Below, one piece after another: positions 15,369 to 25,035 of a stretch of 40,008 nucleotides of DNA (position 1 is the first letter of the stretch; the number at the start of each line of letters is the position of its first letter). The translations under genes were made by a program, and so were the position numbers. The notes below the pieces were generated by a model, which saw only the letters and a list, made by a program, of their open reading frames with translations, was not told the origin of the DNA and ran no database searches. Source of the stretch: Phycisphaerae bacterium (GTDB lineage Bacteria; Planctomycetota; Phycisphaerae; Sedimentisphaerales; Anaerobacaceae); contig JAGOLX010000056.1 of assembly GCA_017993835.1 (NCBI GenBank), positions 1 through 40,008 of the forward strand. Reading direction: 5' to 3'.

Positions 15369-16721
15369 CTACGAAGCCAGATCGACGGGCACGGCGGCTC
15401 GTTCGAAGTCATTGGCCGCCATGAGGGTTCGCGGCTTGAGGCCGGCCAATCCCCGGACGAATCGATCGGGGACTCTCTCCAGTCGCGTGTTGTAGTAGGT
15501 CGCGATGTCGTTGAAGTAGCCGCTGGCCAAGGCGATTCGCTGCTCCGTGTCCGTCAGGTTCTTCTGGAGACTCAGGAACGAGTCCTGGGCCTTGAGCTGC
15601 GGATACTCCTCCTGCACCGCCAGGAGCAGCTTGCCGCAGGCACGATAGTCCGGCCCGGCCACGCCGGGAGGCGTCGCTTCGATTTGCACACGTAGTGCGG
15701 CAATTTCGGTTTGCACTTGCCGTTCGTGGTCGCTCATTCTCTGGACCGCTGCGACGAGGTTGGGGATCAGGTCGTGCCGACGCTTCAACTGCACGTCTAC
15801 CAGGGACCACGCTTGACTGACGCGGTTCCGCAAACCGATGAGACTGTTGAAGACGAGCCAAACCCAGGCGAGAGCCCAGGCCAGCACGTAGACCATCGCG
15901 GCCGCTACATAGGGCATTGCGCCACGCCGCAGAATCTCGTCTTGGGCAGCATCGGCCGCGATAACCCCGCCTACCGCCAGCGCCAATCCCACGATCCCCC
16001 AGATCCAGTAGCCAATTCCCAGGTCGGAACTGATCTGCTTCTCGGTCCTGCACGAAATCAGGAACGGGGGGCACTTTGGATCGGCCGCGATCTCCGCAGC
16101 GACGACGTCCTTGCGTTCTCGAGCCTGGCCCATAACGTACAGCGGCGTGTGAAGCAGAATTGCCGTCTCGCTGAACTGCCTCTCATAGTCTGAATCGGCC
16201 ACCGCGTGCGCGGGTCCCTTTTGGTAGTACAGGGGATCTCCGCGGCCGCAAGTCCGATGGAAGATGGTCGCGGGCTCGATCTTCGCCCCCTCGGGGCGAA
16301 TCTGAACAACTCCCAGATCATCCTGCAAGTAGAATGAAAGGACTTGTTCCCCCCCATTGGCGACCGTGGTCCAGCCGCTCTCATGGCGCGTGCGAGTCTG
16401 GGTTCTGCCCTTCTCATCGGTGTACGTCTCGGTGACCGTACGGGACCAGTGCTCCTCGACAGACCACGAGTACCAGACACACGGCTGTTCCGCCAAATGG
16501 CTCAGCAGAGGCTTGCGGCTCTCGGCAGCGCCCTTGACCTCGACCAAGCCAATGAACACACCGGTGGTCTTGGACGTCGGCGTGTCATCGACCCAGCGTC
16601 GATGCCGATTTGCCCGCAGGGCCGCCCACAGGCACAGCAGCGCCAACGCCCCGCCCGCCCACGGGCAGTAGGGTGCGATGCCTTGAGAGCCCATCCCGAT
16701 CAGCCGAAATCCAGCAATCAT
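15369..16721 (-). CDS. membrane protein with GIDE-like domain fused to a LemA domain
   Basis: The frame is open for another 120 codons upstream, but that part runs through the dispersed repeat at 16892-16973, so I start at ATG 16721, giving 450 residues. A TM helix (GGALALLCLWAAL, ~15-37) is followed by a GIDE-like region (about 45-230: GVFIGLVEVKGAAE...PCVWYSWSVEEHW and ILLHTPLYVMGQA with PPFLISCRTEK). Two further helices (236-257 and 269-294) lead into a LemA domain (about 295-440: GLRNRVSQAWSLVDVQLKRRHDLIPNLVAAVQ, later YFNDIATYYNTRLERVP). Bacterial GIDE domains, named after a eukaryotic mitochondrial E3 ligase, are often next to or fused with LemA; the function is unknown, perhaps envelope stress or membrane remodelling. 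No RING finger is present. Confidence 0.85.
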   Translation of the reverse strand: MIAGFRLIGMGSQGIAPYCPWAGGALALLCLWAALRANRHRRWVDDTPTSKTTGVFIGLVEVKGAAESRKPLLSHLAEQPCVWYSWSVEEHWSRTVTETYTDEKGRTQTRTRHESGWTTVANGGEQVLSFYLQDDLGVVQIRPEGAKIEPATIFHRTCGRGDPLYYQKGPAHAVADSDYERQFSETAILLHTPLYVMGQARERKDVVAAEIAADPKCPPFLISCRTEKQISSDLGIGYWIWGIVGLALAVGGVIAADAAQDEILRRGAMPYVAAAMVYVLAWALAWVWLVFNSLIGLRNRVSQAWSLVDVQLKRRHDLIPNLVAAVQRMSDHERQVQTEIAALRVQIEATPPGVAGPDYRACGKLLLAVQEEYPQLKAQDSFLSLQKNLTDTEQRIALASGYFNDIATYYNTRLERVPDRFVRGLAGLKPRTLMAANDFERAAVPVDLAS

Positions 16722-17126
16722 CTCCAGACACACTCCTGTCGGCACGTCCGGCTTCCCTCCGGCATCAATCAGCCGAGTCACCAACGTATCTGGTGGATAG
16801 ACGCTCGTCAATGCACGAATAATCACCGCGCCCAGGGGGCATGAGCGCTGCTGCGCCCTCCGCTGGGCGACGAGACATGGGCTGGACGCTGTCATTCCTG
16901 CGGAAGCAGGAATCCATGAGCTGTGGTTGACAACGTGTCCCAGGAACTGGATTCCCGCGTTCGCGGGAATGACAATCCAAGCTCTCCTTGAACCCCGATT
17001 CCATGCGTGCGAGTACGGCCGTGCCCCCGGGGCCCATTCCAAGAAACGAGTCCTTGATTTCCGCTGCGTTCTGCGGGACAATTCACCGTCAGATCATTTC
17101 CACTACCCCCGTTGGAGGTGAAAAGG
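16722..17126. other. divergent intergenic region containing repeat copy B
   Basis: About 400 bp between the GIDE-LemA gene (leftward) and the first rhamnosidase (rightward). Besides the repeat at 16892-16973 I see no gene. Promoters for both directions should lie here; I could not choose boxes with confidence. GGAGG at 17114-17118 is the ribosome-binding site of the rhamnosidase. Confidence 0.5.
16892..16973 (+). repeat. 82-bp hairpin-ended dispersed repeat, copy B
   Basis: The left stem is TCATTCCTGCGGAAGCAGGAAT and the right stem ATTCCCGCG-TT-CGCGGGAATGAC, with a 30-odd bp core containing GACAACGTGTCCCAGGA. The core matches, in reverse complement, the core of the copy at 29054-29136, so the element as a whole (not just the hairpins) is repeated and found in both orientations. 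Confidence 0.8.
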
Positions 17127-19907
17127 ATGGTTCAGTTCAAAACAATCGTTCTGGCGCAGATGATCGCGGTTTCGAGCGTTGCCGCGAGCTGGGCGCAGTC
17201 GGGCGGCGCGGTCCGGGTCGTGGACCTGCGATGCGAGTATCAGACAGATCCGTTAGGCATCGATGTGACGCAGCCGAGACTGAGCTGGGAGCTTCAGTCA
17301 CAACAGCGAGGGCAAAGGCAAACCGCCTATCAGGTCCTTGTGGCGACTGACGAGGCCCTGTTGGCCGAAGGCAAAGCCGATCTCTGGGAGACCGGCAAGG
17401 TCGTGTCCGATCAGTCTGTTCACGTTGTCTACGCCGGCAAGCCCTTGGCTTCGCGGACCTGCTGCTACTGGAAGGTCAGGGTCTGGGACAAAGACGACCA
17501 GGCGTGCGACTTCAGCAAAACAGCGCAGTGGGAAATGGCCCTGCTCGACGAGGCCGACTGGAAGGCCCGATGGATCCATGACGGCAAGGCCAATCCGAAG
17601 AACGACGAGGACTTCTACAAGGAAGACCCTGCGCCGCTGTTCCGAAAGGCGTTCGAACTGGCAAAGGCCGTGAAGAAGGCACGACTCTATATTACAGGGT
17701 TGGGCTACTACGAGGCGCATCTCAACGGCCAGCACCTCGGCGACAGTTCCCTGGACCCCGCCTGGACCGCCTATTCCAAACGTGTGTTCTACAGCGTCCA
17801 TGACGTCACCGATCTCCTGCTGGACGGGAACAACAGTCTGGCGGTGACCTTGGGCAACGGCTGGTACAATCCCCTGCCCCTGCGCATGTGGGGCCATTTG
17901 AATCTCCGCGAGCATTTGACCATCGGTCGGCCCCGGTTCATCGCACAACTGGAGATCGAGTTGGACGACGGCTCGCGGACCACTATCATCAGTGACGAGA
18001 CCTGGAAGGTCACACAAGGTCCCGTCCTCCGCAACAACATCTACCTGGGCGAGGTGTACGATGCCCGTCGGGAGGTTTCCGGCTGGGACCAGCCGGACTG
18101 CCAGGATGCAGACTGGGCACACGCCGCAATCGCCACGGAACCCATCGGAAGATTGCAGGCCGAGCCGCTGCCTCCGATCCGACTGACCGCGACTGTCCGC
18201 ACAGTGAAGATCACAGAACCCCAGAAAGGTACGTTCATCTTCGACATGGGACAGAACTTCGCCGGCTGGCCTATGCTCGCCGTGTATGTCCCGGCCGGTA
18301 CGCAGATCACCCTGCGTTACGGCGAACTCCTGAACAAGGACGGCTCACTGAATCCCATGACCAGCGTCTGCGGGCAGATCAAACGGGCCTCCGCGGGCGG
18401 ACCGGGCGCACCGGAGATCGCCTGGCAGAGCGACACGTATATCGCCAAGGGCAAGGGCATCGAGGTCTACATGCCTCGCTTCACGTTCCGCGCGTTCCGC
18501 TACGTGGAGATGACCGGTTATCCGGGGACCCCTACGCTGGCGACGCTGGAGGGACTGCGTCTGAACACGGACGTCGCGGAGGTCGGCAGATTCGAATGCT
18601 CGAACGAACTGTTCAACCGCATTCAGACAATGTGCCAGTGGACGTTCCTGAGCAACATCTTCAGCGTGCAGTCGGATTGCCCTCACCGGGAGCGGTTCGG
18701 CTACGGCGGCGACCTGGTCGCGACCTGCGACTCCTTCATGCTGAACTTCGACATGTCGCGATTCTACGCGAAGGCCGCTCAGGACTGGCAGGACAACGCC
18801 CTCGCGGACGGCATGCTCACGGACACGGCGCCCTTCGTCGGGATTCAATACTGCGGCGTCGCCTGGGCGATGGCCCACCCCCTGCTGCAACAGCAGCTCT
18901 ATCAGTACTACGGCGACCGGCGACTCGTCGAGGAGCAGTATGCCGCCTCGAAACGCTGGTTTGACCTCGTCGCCGGCCGGACCCCGGACCACATCATCAA
19001 GGAGGGACTCAGCGACCACGAGGCGCTGGTCCCCGCCCCGGCGCCGGAGATGGTGACGCCTTTGTACTGTGAAAGCGCGCGTCTGCTCTCGCGATTGGCC
19101 CGCATCCTGGGCCGGGAGCAGGAAGCGAGGGCTTACGCCGACCTCGCAGAAACCATCAAGAAGGCCTATCAGGACAAGTTCTTCACGGAGCAGATCGGTC
19201 GCGTCCCGCCGGGCACGCAGGCCAGCCAGTCGTTCGCGCTGCAACTGGACATGCTCCACGAACCGCAGCAGCCGCTCGCCCTGCAATACCTGGTCGATCA
19301 GATCACGAAACGTGACGGCGGGCGCTTGACCACCGGCATCTTCGGGACGCGATACCTCCTCGAAGTGCTCTCTCGCAACGGCCAGGCGAGTCTGGCCTAT
19401 GACCTCGTCAACCGCAAGGAGTTCCCCGGCTGGGGACACATGCTCGAAAACGGCGCCACGACGCTCTGGGAGCATTGGGAGTTCAGCGACAACACGTATT
19501 CGCACAACCACCCGATGTTCGGCTCGGTCAGCCAGTGGTTCTTCAACTGGCTGGGCGGCATCCAGGCGGACCCGAAGGCGGTGGGCTTCGACCGCATCGT
19601 TATCCGCCCGCAGATCGTCGGCGACCTGACATGGGTCCGCTGCGGGTACGACTCCGTTCGAGGCCTGATCATCAGCAAATGGCGCCGTGATGGCGAGACG
19701 CTGCATCTGGACGTGACGATTCCCGTCGGCACGACCGCTACGGTCTACTTGCCCGCGAAAGACACTGCTGAAGTAACCGAATCCGACAAGCCGGTCGCTC
19801 AGGCAATCGGCGTGCGCCCGCTCGGCCGAGAGAACGGTGCGATGACTCTCGAAATCGAGTCGGGGAGCTACACGTTCACCGTCAAGAACCGCGAAGAACA
19901 GCGATAA
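17127..19907 (+). CDS. secreted GH78 alpha-L-rhamnosidase, copy 1
   Basis: ATG 17127 lies 8 nt after GGAGG and opens a signal peptide (TIVLAQMIAVSSVAASWAQ); 926 residues, normal for the family. Domain order is as in GH78: an N-terminal beta region (RVVDLRCEYQTDPLGIDVTQPRLSWEL), further beta-sandwich parts (LYITGLGYYEAHLNGQHLGD, NSLAVTLGNGWYN, GTFIFDMGQNFAGW), the (alpha/alpha)6 barrel from ~480 with SDCPHRERFGYGGDLV (E522, putative general acid) and GATTLWEHWEF (second catalytic Glu), and a C-terminal beta domain. It removes terminal alpha-L-rhamnose from polysaccharides or glycosides, probably in the periplasm. A paralogue follows after 11 nt, so they form one operon. Confidence 0.95.
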   Translation: MVQFKTIVLAQMIAVSSVAASWAQSGGAVRVVDLRCEYQTDPLGIDVTQPRLSWELQSQQRGQRQTAYQVLVATDEALLAEGKADLWETGKVVSDQSVHVVYAGKPLASRTCCYWKVRVWDKDDQACDFSKTAQWEMALLDEADWKARWIHDGKANPKNDEDFYKEDPAPLFRKAFELAKAVKKARLYITGLGYYEAHLNGQHLGDSSLDPAWTAYSKRVFYSVHDVTDLLLDGNNSLAVTLGNGWYNPLPLRMWGHLNLREHLTIGRPRFIAQLEIELDDGSRTTIISDETWKVTQGPVLRNNIYLGEVYDARREVSGWDQPDCQDADWAHAAIATEPIGRLQAEPLPPIRLTATVRTVKITEPQKGTFIFDMGQNFAGWPMLAVYVPAGTQITLRYGELLNKDGSLNPMTSVCGQIKRASAGGPGAPEIAWQSDTYIAKGKGIEVYMPRFTFRAFRYVEMTGYPGTPTLATLEGLRLNTDVAEVGRFECSNELFNRIQTMCQWTFLSNIFSVQSDCPHRERFGYGGDLVATCDSFMLNFDMSRFYAKAAQDWQDNALADGMLTDTAPFVGIQYCGVAWAMAHPLLQQQLYQYYGDRRLVEEQYAASKRWFDLVAGRTPDHIIKEGLSDHEALVPAPAPEMVTPLYCESARLLSRLARILGREQEARAYADLAETIKKAYQDKFFTEQIGRVPPGTQASQSFALQLDMLHEPQQPLALQYLVDQITKRDGGRLTTGIFGTRYLLEVLSRNGQASLAYDLVNRKEFPGWGHMLENGATTLWEHWEFSDNTYSHNHPMFGSVSQWFFNWLGGIQADPKAVGFDRIVIRPQIVGDLTWVRCGYDSVRGLIISKWRRDGETLHLDVTIPVGTTATVYLPAKDTAEVTESDKPVAQAIGVRPLGRENGAMTLEIESGSYTFTVKNREEQR

Positions 19908-19918
19908 GGAGCACAAAA

Positions 19919-22666
19919 ATGACTCGGCGAACCACGATTCTCCTCTTGCACACCATCGTCGTCTCGGCCGCGGCTGCGGACCTGCCCAAGGTGGCTCTCC
20001 CCCTGGCCCAACTCCGCAGCAACGTGCGCGTGACCGACCTGACCTGCGAGCACATGCGAGACCCGCTGGGCGTCGATGTCGCCGAGCCTCGACTGAGCTG
20101 GAAGCTCCAGTCCCCCTGGCGGGGCCAGAAGCAGACCGCCTATCAGATCCTCGTCGCGACGGACAAGTCGCTGCTGGCCGACAATCGGGCCGATCTGTGG
20201 GACACCGGCAAGGTGACCTCGGATCAGTCGATCCTCATCCGGTACGCAGGCCGGCCGTTGACCTCGCGAGTCGTCTGCTATTGGAAGGTCCGGGCCTGGG
20301 ACAAGGACGACCAGCCCAGCCCGTTCAGCGAGGTTGCGATGTGGGACATGGGCCTGCTGAAGCCCGAGGACTGGAAGGCCCAGTGGATCAGCGCCCCCGG
20401 CAGCGACGAGGACAAAGGTCCTAAGCCCGCGCCGCTGTTCCGCAAGTCGTTCATCCTCACCAAGAGACCGGTCACCGCTCGCGTTTACATCTGCGGCCTG
20501 GGTTATCACGAGCTTCGTCTCAACGGCGACAAGGTGGGCGACCACGTTCTCGACCCCGCGTTCACTCGCTACGACAGGCGGGCACTCTATGTCGTCCACG
20601 ACGTGACGAAGCAGCTCCGCAAAGGGTTCAACGCCCTGGGCGTCATCCTCGGCAACGGCTGGTACAACATGCACACGCGGGCGGTCTGGGATTTCGACAA
20701 GGCCCCCTGGCGGGACCGACCCGTCCTGCGGTGCCAGCTCGAAATGACCTTCGATGATGGCTCGACGAGAGTCATCGCCAGCGACGCGACATGGCGGGTT
20801 TCGACCGGCCCGATCGTCTTCGACAGCATCCGCAACGGCGAGACCTACGACGCCCGGCTGGAGAAGACCGATTGGGATGACGCCGACTGCGACGACAGCA
20901 ACTGGCCGCTCGCGCAAATCGATTCCGGCCCGAAAGGTGAGCTGCGGGCGCAGATCATGCCCCCGATCCGGGTCGCCGACACGTTGAAATCAGCCAAACT
21001 CACGGAGCCCAAGCCCGGCGTGTACGTCTTCGACATCGGCCAGAACCTGGCTGGTTGGGCGAGACTAAAGGTCTCCGGCCCCGCGGGGACGGAAGTCGTC
21101 ATGCGCTATGGCGAGCGGCTCAACAAGGATGGCACGCTCGATCAGAAGGACATCGGCCAGCACATCAAGACCGGCAAGGCTCAGACCGACACCTACATCC
21201 TCAAGGGCCAAGGCACCGAGATCTGGGAGCCGCGATTCGCCTATCATGGGTTCCAGTACGTCGAGGTGACCGGCCTGCCGGGCAAGCCGAGCCTGGACGC
21301 CATCGAGGCCCGCGTCGTGCACACCGCGTTCGACAAGGCCGGCTCGTTCGAGTGCTCCAATGAGCTGTTCAACCGAATTCAACGCAACACGCTGTGGTCC
21401 TACGTGAGCAACTTCGTCGGCTATCCGACCGACTGCCCCCACCGGGAGAAGAACGGCTGGACGGGCGACGCCCACCTGGCCGCCGAGACCGGACTGTACA
21501 ACTTCGACTCCGCTGCCGCCTACGCCAAGTGGATGAACGACTTCAAAGACGAGCAGCGGGACAGCGGCGAGCTGCCGGGCATCGTGCCCACGAGCGGCTG
21601 GGGCTATGCCTGGGGCAACGGTCCCGCCTGGGACAGCGCCTACGTCTTGATCCCGTGGTACCTCTACGAGTACGAGGGTGACGCCCAGGTCCTTGCAGAC
21701 CAGTACGACCGGCTCAAACGCTACGTGGACTATCTGACAAGCAAGGCCCAGAACCACATCGTCTCGATCGGCCTGGGCGACTGGGTGCCTGCGAAATCCA
21801 AGACGCCGGAGAAAGTGACATCGACCGGCTACTACTATCGCGACGCGCTGATCGTGTCGAAGACGGCTGCGATGCTCGGAAAGACCGAAGACGCCAGGAA
21901 GTACGGCGATCTGGCCTTGAGCATCCGCGACGCCTTCAATCGCGAGTTCTTCCAGAAGGACGCCGGCCTTTACGACGGTGGCACGCAAACCGCGATGAGC
22001 TGCGCCCTGTATCACGGCCTGGTCCCGCCGCAGGAACAGCAGCGAGTCCTGAACAACCTCGTCGCAATGATCGAGAAGAACGACGGCTACCTCGACGCAG
22101 GCATCCTGGGCACCAAGTACCTCATCGACTGCCTGACCGCCGGCGGCCGGGCCGACGTGGTCTATCGCATGGCGACTCAGACCGGCTACCCGAGCTGGGG
22201 CCGCTGGCTCGACGAAGGGGCCACCACGCTCTGGGAGCAGTGGGACGGTGAGGCCTCCCGCAATCACATCATGTTCGGGCACATCAGCGCCTGGTTCTAC
22301 CAGGTCTTGGGCGGCATCGTGCCCGATCCGAAAGCGGTCGGCTTCAAGCACTTCGTCATCAAGCCGCAACTGTTGGGCGACCTCACTTGGGTCCGCGCCG
22401 AGCACGAGTCCCCCTATGGCACGATCCGAAGCGACTGGGACATTCGCGGCAGCAAGATCGTGCTGAAGATCGCGGTGCCCGTGAACACCACCGCAACCGT
22501 CTATGTCCCCAGCGACAAGCAGACAGCAATCGCCGAAGGGCCCGACTACCTCCACGTGGGCGGCCACGCGAAGTTCCTCCGCGTCGAGGACAACTACGCG
22601 GTCTTCGAGATCGAATCCGGGAGCTACGAATTCGTCTCGCAATTGCCTGCGGAGAAGACACAATGA
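19919..22666 (+). CDS. secreted GH78 alpha-L-rhamnosidase, copy 2
   Basis: 915 residues. AAGGAG lies a proper distance before the ATG. A signal peptide is present (ILLLHTIVVSAAAA). The domain order is the same as in copy 1: VTDLTCEHMRDPLGVDVAEPRLSWKL at the N-terminus, VYICGLGYHELRLNGDKVGD and NALGVILGNGWYN in the sandwich parts, TDCPHREKNGWTGDAHL (catalytic Glu and Asp region), GATTLWEQWDG with the second Glu, and a C-terminal beta domain. The catalytic-site surroundings differ from copy 1 (EKNGWTGD versus ERFGYGGD), suggesting a different linkage or substrate. The stop overlaps the next start (ATGA at 22663-22666), a sign of coupled translation. Confidence 0.95.
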   Translation: MTRRTTILLLHTIVVSAAAADLPKVALPLAQLRSNVRVTDLTCEHMRDPLGVDVAEPRLSWKLQSPWRGQKQTAYQILVATDKSLLADNRADLWDTGKVTSDQSILIRYAGRPLTSRVVCYWKVRAWDKDDQPSPFSEVAMWDMGLLKPEDWKAQWISAPGSDEDKGPKPAPLFRKSFILTKRPVTARVYICGLGYHELRLNGDKVGDHVLDPAFTRYDRRALYVVHDVTKQLRKGFNALGVILGNGWYNMHTRAVWDFDKAPWRDRPVLRCQLEMTFDDGSTRVIASDATWRVSTGPIVFDSIRNGETYDARLEKTDWDDADCDDSNWPLAQIDSGPKGELRAQIMPPIRVADTLKSAKLTEPKPGVYVFDIGQNLAGWARLKVSGPAGTEVVMRYGERLNKDGTLDQKDIGQHIKTGKAQTDTYILKGQGTEIWEPRFAYHGFQYVEVTGLPGKPSLDAIEARVVHTAFDKAGSFECSNELFNRIQRNTLWSYVSNFVGYPTDCPHREKNGWTGDAHLAAETGLYNFDSAAAYAKWMNDFKDEQRDSGELPGIVPTSGWGYAWGNGPAWDSAYVLIPWYLYEYEGDAQVLADQYDRLKRYVDYLTSKAQNHIVSIGLGDWVPAKSKTPEKVTSTGYYYRDALIVSKTAAMLGKTEDARKYGDLALSIRDAFNREFFQKDAGLYDGGTQTAMSCALYHGLVPPQEQQRVLNNLVAMIEKNDGYLDAGILGTKYLIDCLTAGGRADVVYRMATQTGYPSWGRWLDEGATTLWEQWDGEASRNHIMFGHISAWFYQVLGGIVPDPKAVGFKHFVIKPQLLGDLTWVRAEHESPYGTIRSDWDIRGSKIVLKIAVPVNTTATVYVPSDKQTAIAEGPDYLHVGGHAKFLRVEDNYAVFEIESGSYEFVSQLPAEKTQ

Positions 22667-24210
22667 AGACGCAGAAGACACTCGCATTGTGTGCCATCAT
22701 CGTGTTGGCCGTCGCAACAAGGGGCCTGCACGCAGCTCCGAACGACAACTCCGCGCTCGGCATCAACATCGCCGGCGTGACCTACTGGTCCTCGGAGATC
22801 GTGTTCGTCGATCTGTTCAAGCACTCGCAGACCTTCAAGAGCCAGACGCCGGGCAAAGGCTACGATCAGGGCGGCCCGCTCGATCTGACGCCCGAAGGCT
22901 GGGTCCGGTCACTGCGAGGCGACGGCCATTTCGCCAATTCAATCATCCTGACCCGCCCAAAGCTCGGCTACCCCGCCGGCGTGTACACCTGCCTCTACGA
23001 AGGCAAGGGCAAGATCCAGTTCGCCTATGGCACCAAGGTCGTCGAGGAATCGCCCGGGCGAATCCGAGTCGAGGTCGGCAGCGACCTGGACCTCCTGGCG
23101 TTGAAGATCACGGAAACCGATCCCGCCGATCCGGTTTGCAACATCCGCATCATTCTGCCGGGATTCGAGGACACATACGAATCGCAGCCGTTCCATCCGG
23201 AGTTTCTCAGGCGATGGGAGAGGTTCAAGGTCCTGCGATTCATGGACCTCCAGCGGACCAACAACTCCAAGGTGGCCCAATGGTCCGACCGCTCCACGCC
23301 GCGGATGCAGACCCAGGGCGATGACGCGGGCGTCGCGTTGGAGTACCTGATCCAATTGGCCAACACGCTCGACGCCGATCCATGGTTCTGCATGCCGCAT
23401 ATGGCCGGCGACGACTACGTCCGTAGCTTCGCAGAGATGGTCAAAGCCAATCTGGAGCCCGGCCTGAAGATCCACATCGAGTACTCGAATGAGTGCTGGA
23501 ACGGCATCTTCGATCAGGCCCGCTACTGCCGGGACCAAGGCAAGGCGCTCGGCCTGAGCGACAACGATTACCAGGCACAACTGCGGTACTACTCCAAGCG
23601 AGCCGTCGAGATCTTCAGGATTTGGGAAGACGTCTTTGGAGGCAAAGACCGGCTCGTCCGCGTCCTGGCTGCCCAGAGCGCCAACCCCTGGACCAGCCAG
23701 CAGGTGATGGACTTCGAGGAAGCGTACAAACACGCGGATGTGCTTGCGGTCGCCCCCTACTTCGGCAACGCGCTGGGCGATCCCAAGACGCAGAACGAGG
23801 TTGCGCAAATGACTGTCGATCAGATTCTCGACAAATGCGCCAGGTACATCGCAGAGGGCAACAAGACCATCGCGGAGCAAGCCCGCGCCGCCAAGGAGCG
23901 AGGTCTGCGATTGGTCGCCTATGAAGCGGGCCAGCACCTCGTCGGCTACGGCGGAGCGGAGAACAACAAGCGTCTGGAGGATCTCTTCCACGCCGCCAAC
24001 CGCCATCCAGGAATGAAGTCTCTATACCTGAACTATCTCGCCGGCTGGCGACAGAACGGCGGCACAACGGCTGTCATCTTCTCTTCGCTGGGCGGCTACT
24101 CCAAGTGGGGGTCCTGGGGTCTGATGGAATACCACGGCCAATCGCCGACCGAAGCGCCCAAGTACGAGGCTGTCAGCAAATTCCTCGACCAGAACCCTCG
24201 CTGGTGGTGA
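22663..24210 (+). CDS. secreted clan GH-A-like hydrolase ('cellulose-binding' type protein)
   Basis: Starts at the ATG of the ATGA overlap, giving a signal peptide (TLALCAIIVLAVATRGLHA) and 515 residues. The N-terminal part (ALGINIAGVTYWSSEIVFVDLFK) is typical of planctomycete proteins often labelled cellulose-binding proteins. The central barrel has the two glutamates of clan GH-A: E277 in the acid/base motif EYSNECWNG and E421 in LVAYEAGQH. The C-terminal part contains TTAVIFSSLGGYSKWGSWGLMEY. It probably hydrolyses a polysaccharide backbone that the two upstream rhamnosidases debranch (inference from operon position). I cannot place it in a numbered GH family. Confidence 0.8.
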   Translation: MKTQKTLALCAIIVLAVATRGLHAAPNDNSALGINIAGVTYWSSEIVFVDLFKHSQTFKSQTPGKGYDQGGPLDLTPEGWVRSLRGDGHFANSIILTRPKLGYPAGVYTCLYEGKGKIQFAYGTKVVEESPGRIRVEVGSDLDLLALKITETDPADPVCNIRIILPGFEDTYESQPFHPEFLRRWERFKVLRFMDLQRTNNSKVAQWSDRSTPRMQTQGDDAGVALEYLIQLANTLDADPWFCMPHMAGDDYVRSFAEMVKANLEPGLKIHIEYSNECWNGIFDQARYCRDQGKALGLSDNDYQAQLRYYSKRAVEIFRIWEDVFGGKDRLVRVLAAQSANPWTSQQVMDFEEAYKHADVLAVAPYFGNALGDPKTQNEVAQMTVDQILDKCARYIAEGNKTIAEQARAAKERGLRLVAYEAGQHLVGYGGAENNKRLEDLFHAANRHPGMKSLYLNYLAGWRQNGGTTAVIFSSLGGYSKWGSWGLMEYHGQSPTEAPKYEAVSKFLDQNPRWW

Positions 24211-24219
24211 TTTCCCATC

Positions 24220-25020
24220 ATGCCTGCCCAACGCAAGATCAAGCTGGTGATTGCCTATGACGGCACGGACTACCACGGCTGGCAGATCCAGCCGGGCTAT
24301 TCGACTGTGCAGGGCGCGCTCTGCGAGGCCGCCACAGCGATGCTGCGGAATCCGACCGCGGTGCAGGGGGCCAGCCGAACCGATGCGGGCGTTCATGCGA
24401 TGGGCCAGGTGGGTCTGATCAAGACGATGAACCCCATCGTCGCGGAGCACCTCGCCCTTGGGCTCAACGAGTTCCTGCCGCGAGATATCGCCGTGCTGAG
24501 TGCGAAGGAGGTCGGGCCGGACTTCGATCTTAATGGACATGTCACGCGCAAGGCCTATCGATATACGATCTACACCGGGCGGATTCGCTCCGTCCGTCGG
24601 ATTCGTTTCTGCTGGCATTACCCGAGCCGGCTGGCCGTCGAGGCCATGCAGGCGGCGGCGCGCTTCTTCGCCGGATCGCACGATTTCCGCTCGTTTGCAG
24701 CCGCTCTCGAACCGGGAGAGAATACCGTGCGGACCTTGCACCGCTGCGAGGTCACGGCCGGCTGCAACGGCGATCCCGATACAATCACCATTGACCTCGA
24801 AGGCGACGGTTTTCTGCACCACATGGCCCGCATCCTGGTGGGGACCCTGGTCGATGTCGGACGCGGGCACTGGCGCCCTGTGGACATGACGGAGATGCTG
24901 GCGGCCCGAGACCGCCAGGCGGCGGGACACCTCGCCCCGGCCGCCGGCCTGTGCCTGGAGTGGATCAGATACCGCCAGGACGAGTCCGGCGACGAGTCGG
25001 AACACTCAGGCTGCTCGTAG
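24220..25020 (+). CDS. truA: tRNA pseudouridine synthase A
   Basis: 266 residues. TruA converts uridines at tRNA positions 38-40 to pseudouridine in the cytoplasm. The catalytic motif is intact: ASRTDAGVHA with D55. Other family segments are KLVIAYDGTDYHGWQIQP at the start, LNEFLPRDIAV, KAYRYTIYTG and the C-terminal GDGFLHHMARILVGTLVDVGRG. Its length is usual for the family. It begins 9 nt after the GH-A gene stop, so it is probably transcribed with the hydrolase operon, an odd place for a housekeeping gene. It converges with the PDZ-protein gene, leaving only 15 nt between stop codons. Confidence 0.97.
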   Translation: MPAQRKIKLVIAYDGTDYHGWQIQPGYSTVQGALCEAATAMLRNPTAVQGASRTDAGVHAMGQVGLIKTMNPIVAEHLALGLNEFLPRDIAVLSAKEVGPDFDLNGHVTRKAYRYTIYTGRIRSVRRIRFCWHYPSRLAVEAMQAAARFFAGSHDFRSFAAALEPGENTVRTLHRCEVTAGCNGDPDTITIDLEGDGFLHHMARILVGTLVDVGRGHWRPVDMTEMLAARDRQAAGHLAPAAGLCLEWIRYRQDESGDESEHSGCS

Positions 25021-25035
25021 CGCGCCCGCGGGTCT

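Noticed and set aside
16722-17081. 120-codon N-terminal extension of the GIDE-LemA gene
   Set aside because: The extension is the translation of the dispersed repeat (IPANAGI and WIPASAGM are typical of such repeats) and has no family similarity.
18345-19916. long minus-strand frames opposite both GH78 genes (also 21065-22687)
   Set aside because: Antisense shadows; the GH78 motifs on the plus strand are decisive.
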